From contig JAOJAE010000017.1 in assembly GCA_028227525.1 (NCBI GenBank), positions 1-15,620 on the forward strand: a stretch of DNA of 15,620 nt, read 5' to 3'. The position numbers and the translations under genes were made by a program. Numbering within the stretch: position 1 is the stretch's first letter; each line of letters begins with the position of its first letter. A model generated the notes under the pieces. The model worked only from the letters and a program-made list of their open reading frames with translations, was not told where the DNA came from and made no database searches. Origin of the DNA: Candidatus Pelagibacter sp. Lineage in GTDB: Bacteria; Pseudomonadota; Alphaproteobacteria; Pelagibacterales; Pelagibacteraceae. Below are positions 15,126-15,620 of the stretch, one piece after another.

Positions 15126-15620
15126 ATGATCATTAAATCACAATCTCAAATAAAAAATAATGAAAATGGTCTTTATTTAGTGTCAACACCTATTGGTAAT
15201 TTAAAAGATATTACTCTAAGAGCCATAGAAACATTAAAAAAATCTACCTATATTCTTTGTGAAGATACAAGAGTTTCGAGAAATTTATTAGATAGATATG
15301 AAATTAAATCACGCTTGATTTCAAATCATAAATTTAATGAGTCAAAAAATTTGAATAAGGTTTTAGAGCTTTTAAAATCTGGAAAAACGATTTCATTAAT
15401 TTCTGATGCTGGAACGCCAAGCATTTCTGATCCTGGTTCAATATTGGTGAATGAGTGCATAAAAAATAATATTAAAATTATTCCTATCCCAGGACCCTCA
15501 GCAGTTGCAACGGCAGTTTCGATTAGTGGTTTTTCTGAAAAATTTATTTTTTATGGTTTTTTGCCTGAAAAAAAACAACTTTTAATAAATATTTTCAATA
15601 AGATTTCAAAATCTGGTGAA
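15126..15620 (+). CDS. rsmI: 16S rRNA (cytidine-1402 2'-O)-methyltransferase RsmI (5' part, runs off the window)
   Basis: The first 165 codons are present of a family usually about 280 residues long; the frame is open to the window end. RsmI uses S-adenosylmethionine to 2'-O-methylate C1402 in the decoding centre of 16S rRNA. The tetrapyrrole-methylase-like domain shows GLYLVSTPIGNLKDITLRA near the start, then ILCEDTRVSRNLLDRY, SLISDAGTPSISDPG and IPIPGPSAVATAVSISGF, ending in FYGFLPEKK. The ATG at 15126 is chosen as the first in-frame start. It leaves 34 bp to the divergent LpoA-like start, so the two genes share a very short promoter region. Confidence 0.95.
   Translation, partial: MIIKSQSQIKNNENGLYLVSTPIGNLKDITLRAIETLKKSTYILCEDTRVSRNLLDRYEIKSRLISNHKFNESKNLNKVLELLKSGKTISLISDAGTPSISDPGSILVNECIKNNIKIIPIPGPSAVATAVSISGFSEKFIFYGFLPEKKQLLINIFNKISKSGE

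Overview
The window looks like a piece of a streamlined, very AT-rich alphaproteobacterial chromosome, most likely SAR11 (Pelagibacterales). The base composition, Lys/Asn/Ile-rich proteins, intergenic gaps of 1-60 bp, several overlapping gene ends and the alphaproteobacterial gene neighbourhoods (lptE-leuS-DUF3576; grpE-dnaK-dnaJ-dapB-nth) all point that way. No mobile elements, CRISPR arrays, tRNAs or rRNAs are visible. No stretch over 300 bases lacks a gene; the longest gap is the 219-bp divergent region 3543-3761.

Layout: (1) 1-3542, minus strand: a DUF3576 lipoprotein, leuS (leucyl-tRNA synthetase) and the 5' part of lptE (LPS-assembly lipoprotein), tightly packed as one operon. (2) 3543-3761: divergent regulatory region with a perfect 7-bp dyad and a strong Shine-Dalgarno. 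(3) 3762-4721, plus: an outer-membrane porin with signal peptide and C-terminal Phe, ending in a GC-rich terminator that also closes the convergent gene. (4) 4774-5958: a degenerate ThiE/TenI-like gene (minus) divergent from a YggS/PLPBP gene (plus), with 5' ends 6 bp apart or overlapping. (5) 5955-7124: an L,D-transpeptidase-like YkuD-domain gene (minus), divergent from a winged-helix regulator (plus), which overlaps a tiny 39-codon gene whose product looks like a minimal ArfA ribosome-rescue factor. (6) 7127-13314, minus: grpE-dnaK-dnaJ-dapB-nth-PfkB kinase, a chaperone operon run together with lysine/peptidoglycan precursor synthesis, DNA repair and nucleoside salvage. (7) 13357-15620: rdgB (plus), an LpoA-like periplasmic protein (minus) and the 5' part of rsmI (plus).

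The genes fall into three themes. Envelope: lptE, porin, YkuD enzyme, LpoA-like protein and dapB. Protein quality control and translation: grpE/dnaK/dnaJ, leuS, rsmI and the ArfA-like peptide. Housecleaning and repair: rdgB, nth and YggS. Most of the window is ordinary core genome. The points most worth a second look are the unlisted ArfA-like microgene at 7005-7124, the regulator next to it with a receiver-like N-terminus lacking the phosphorylation Asp, the dyad upstream of the porin, the degenerate ThiE-like protein paired with YggS, and a possible heat-shock promoter before dnaK.
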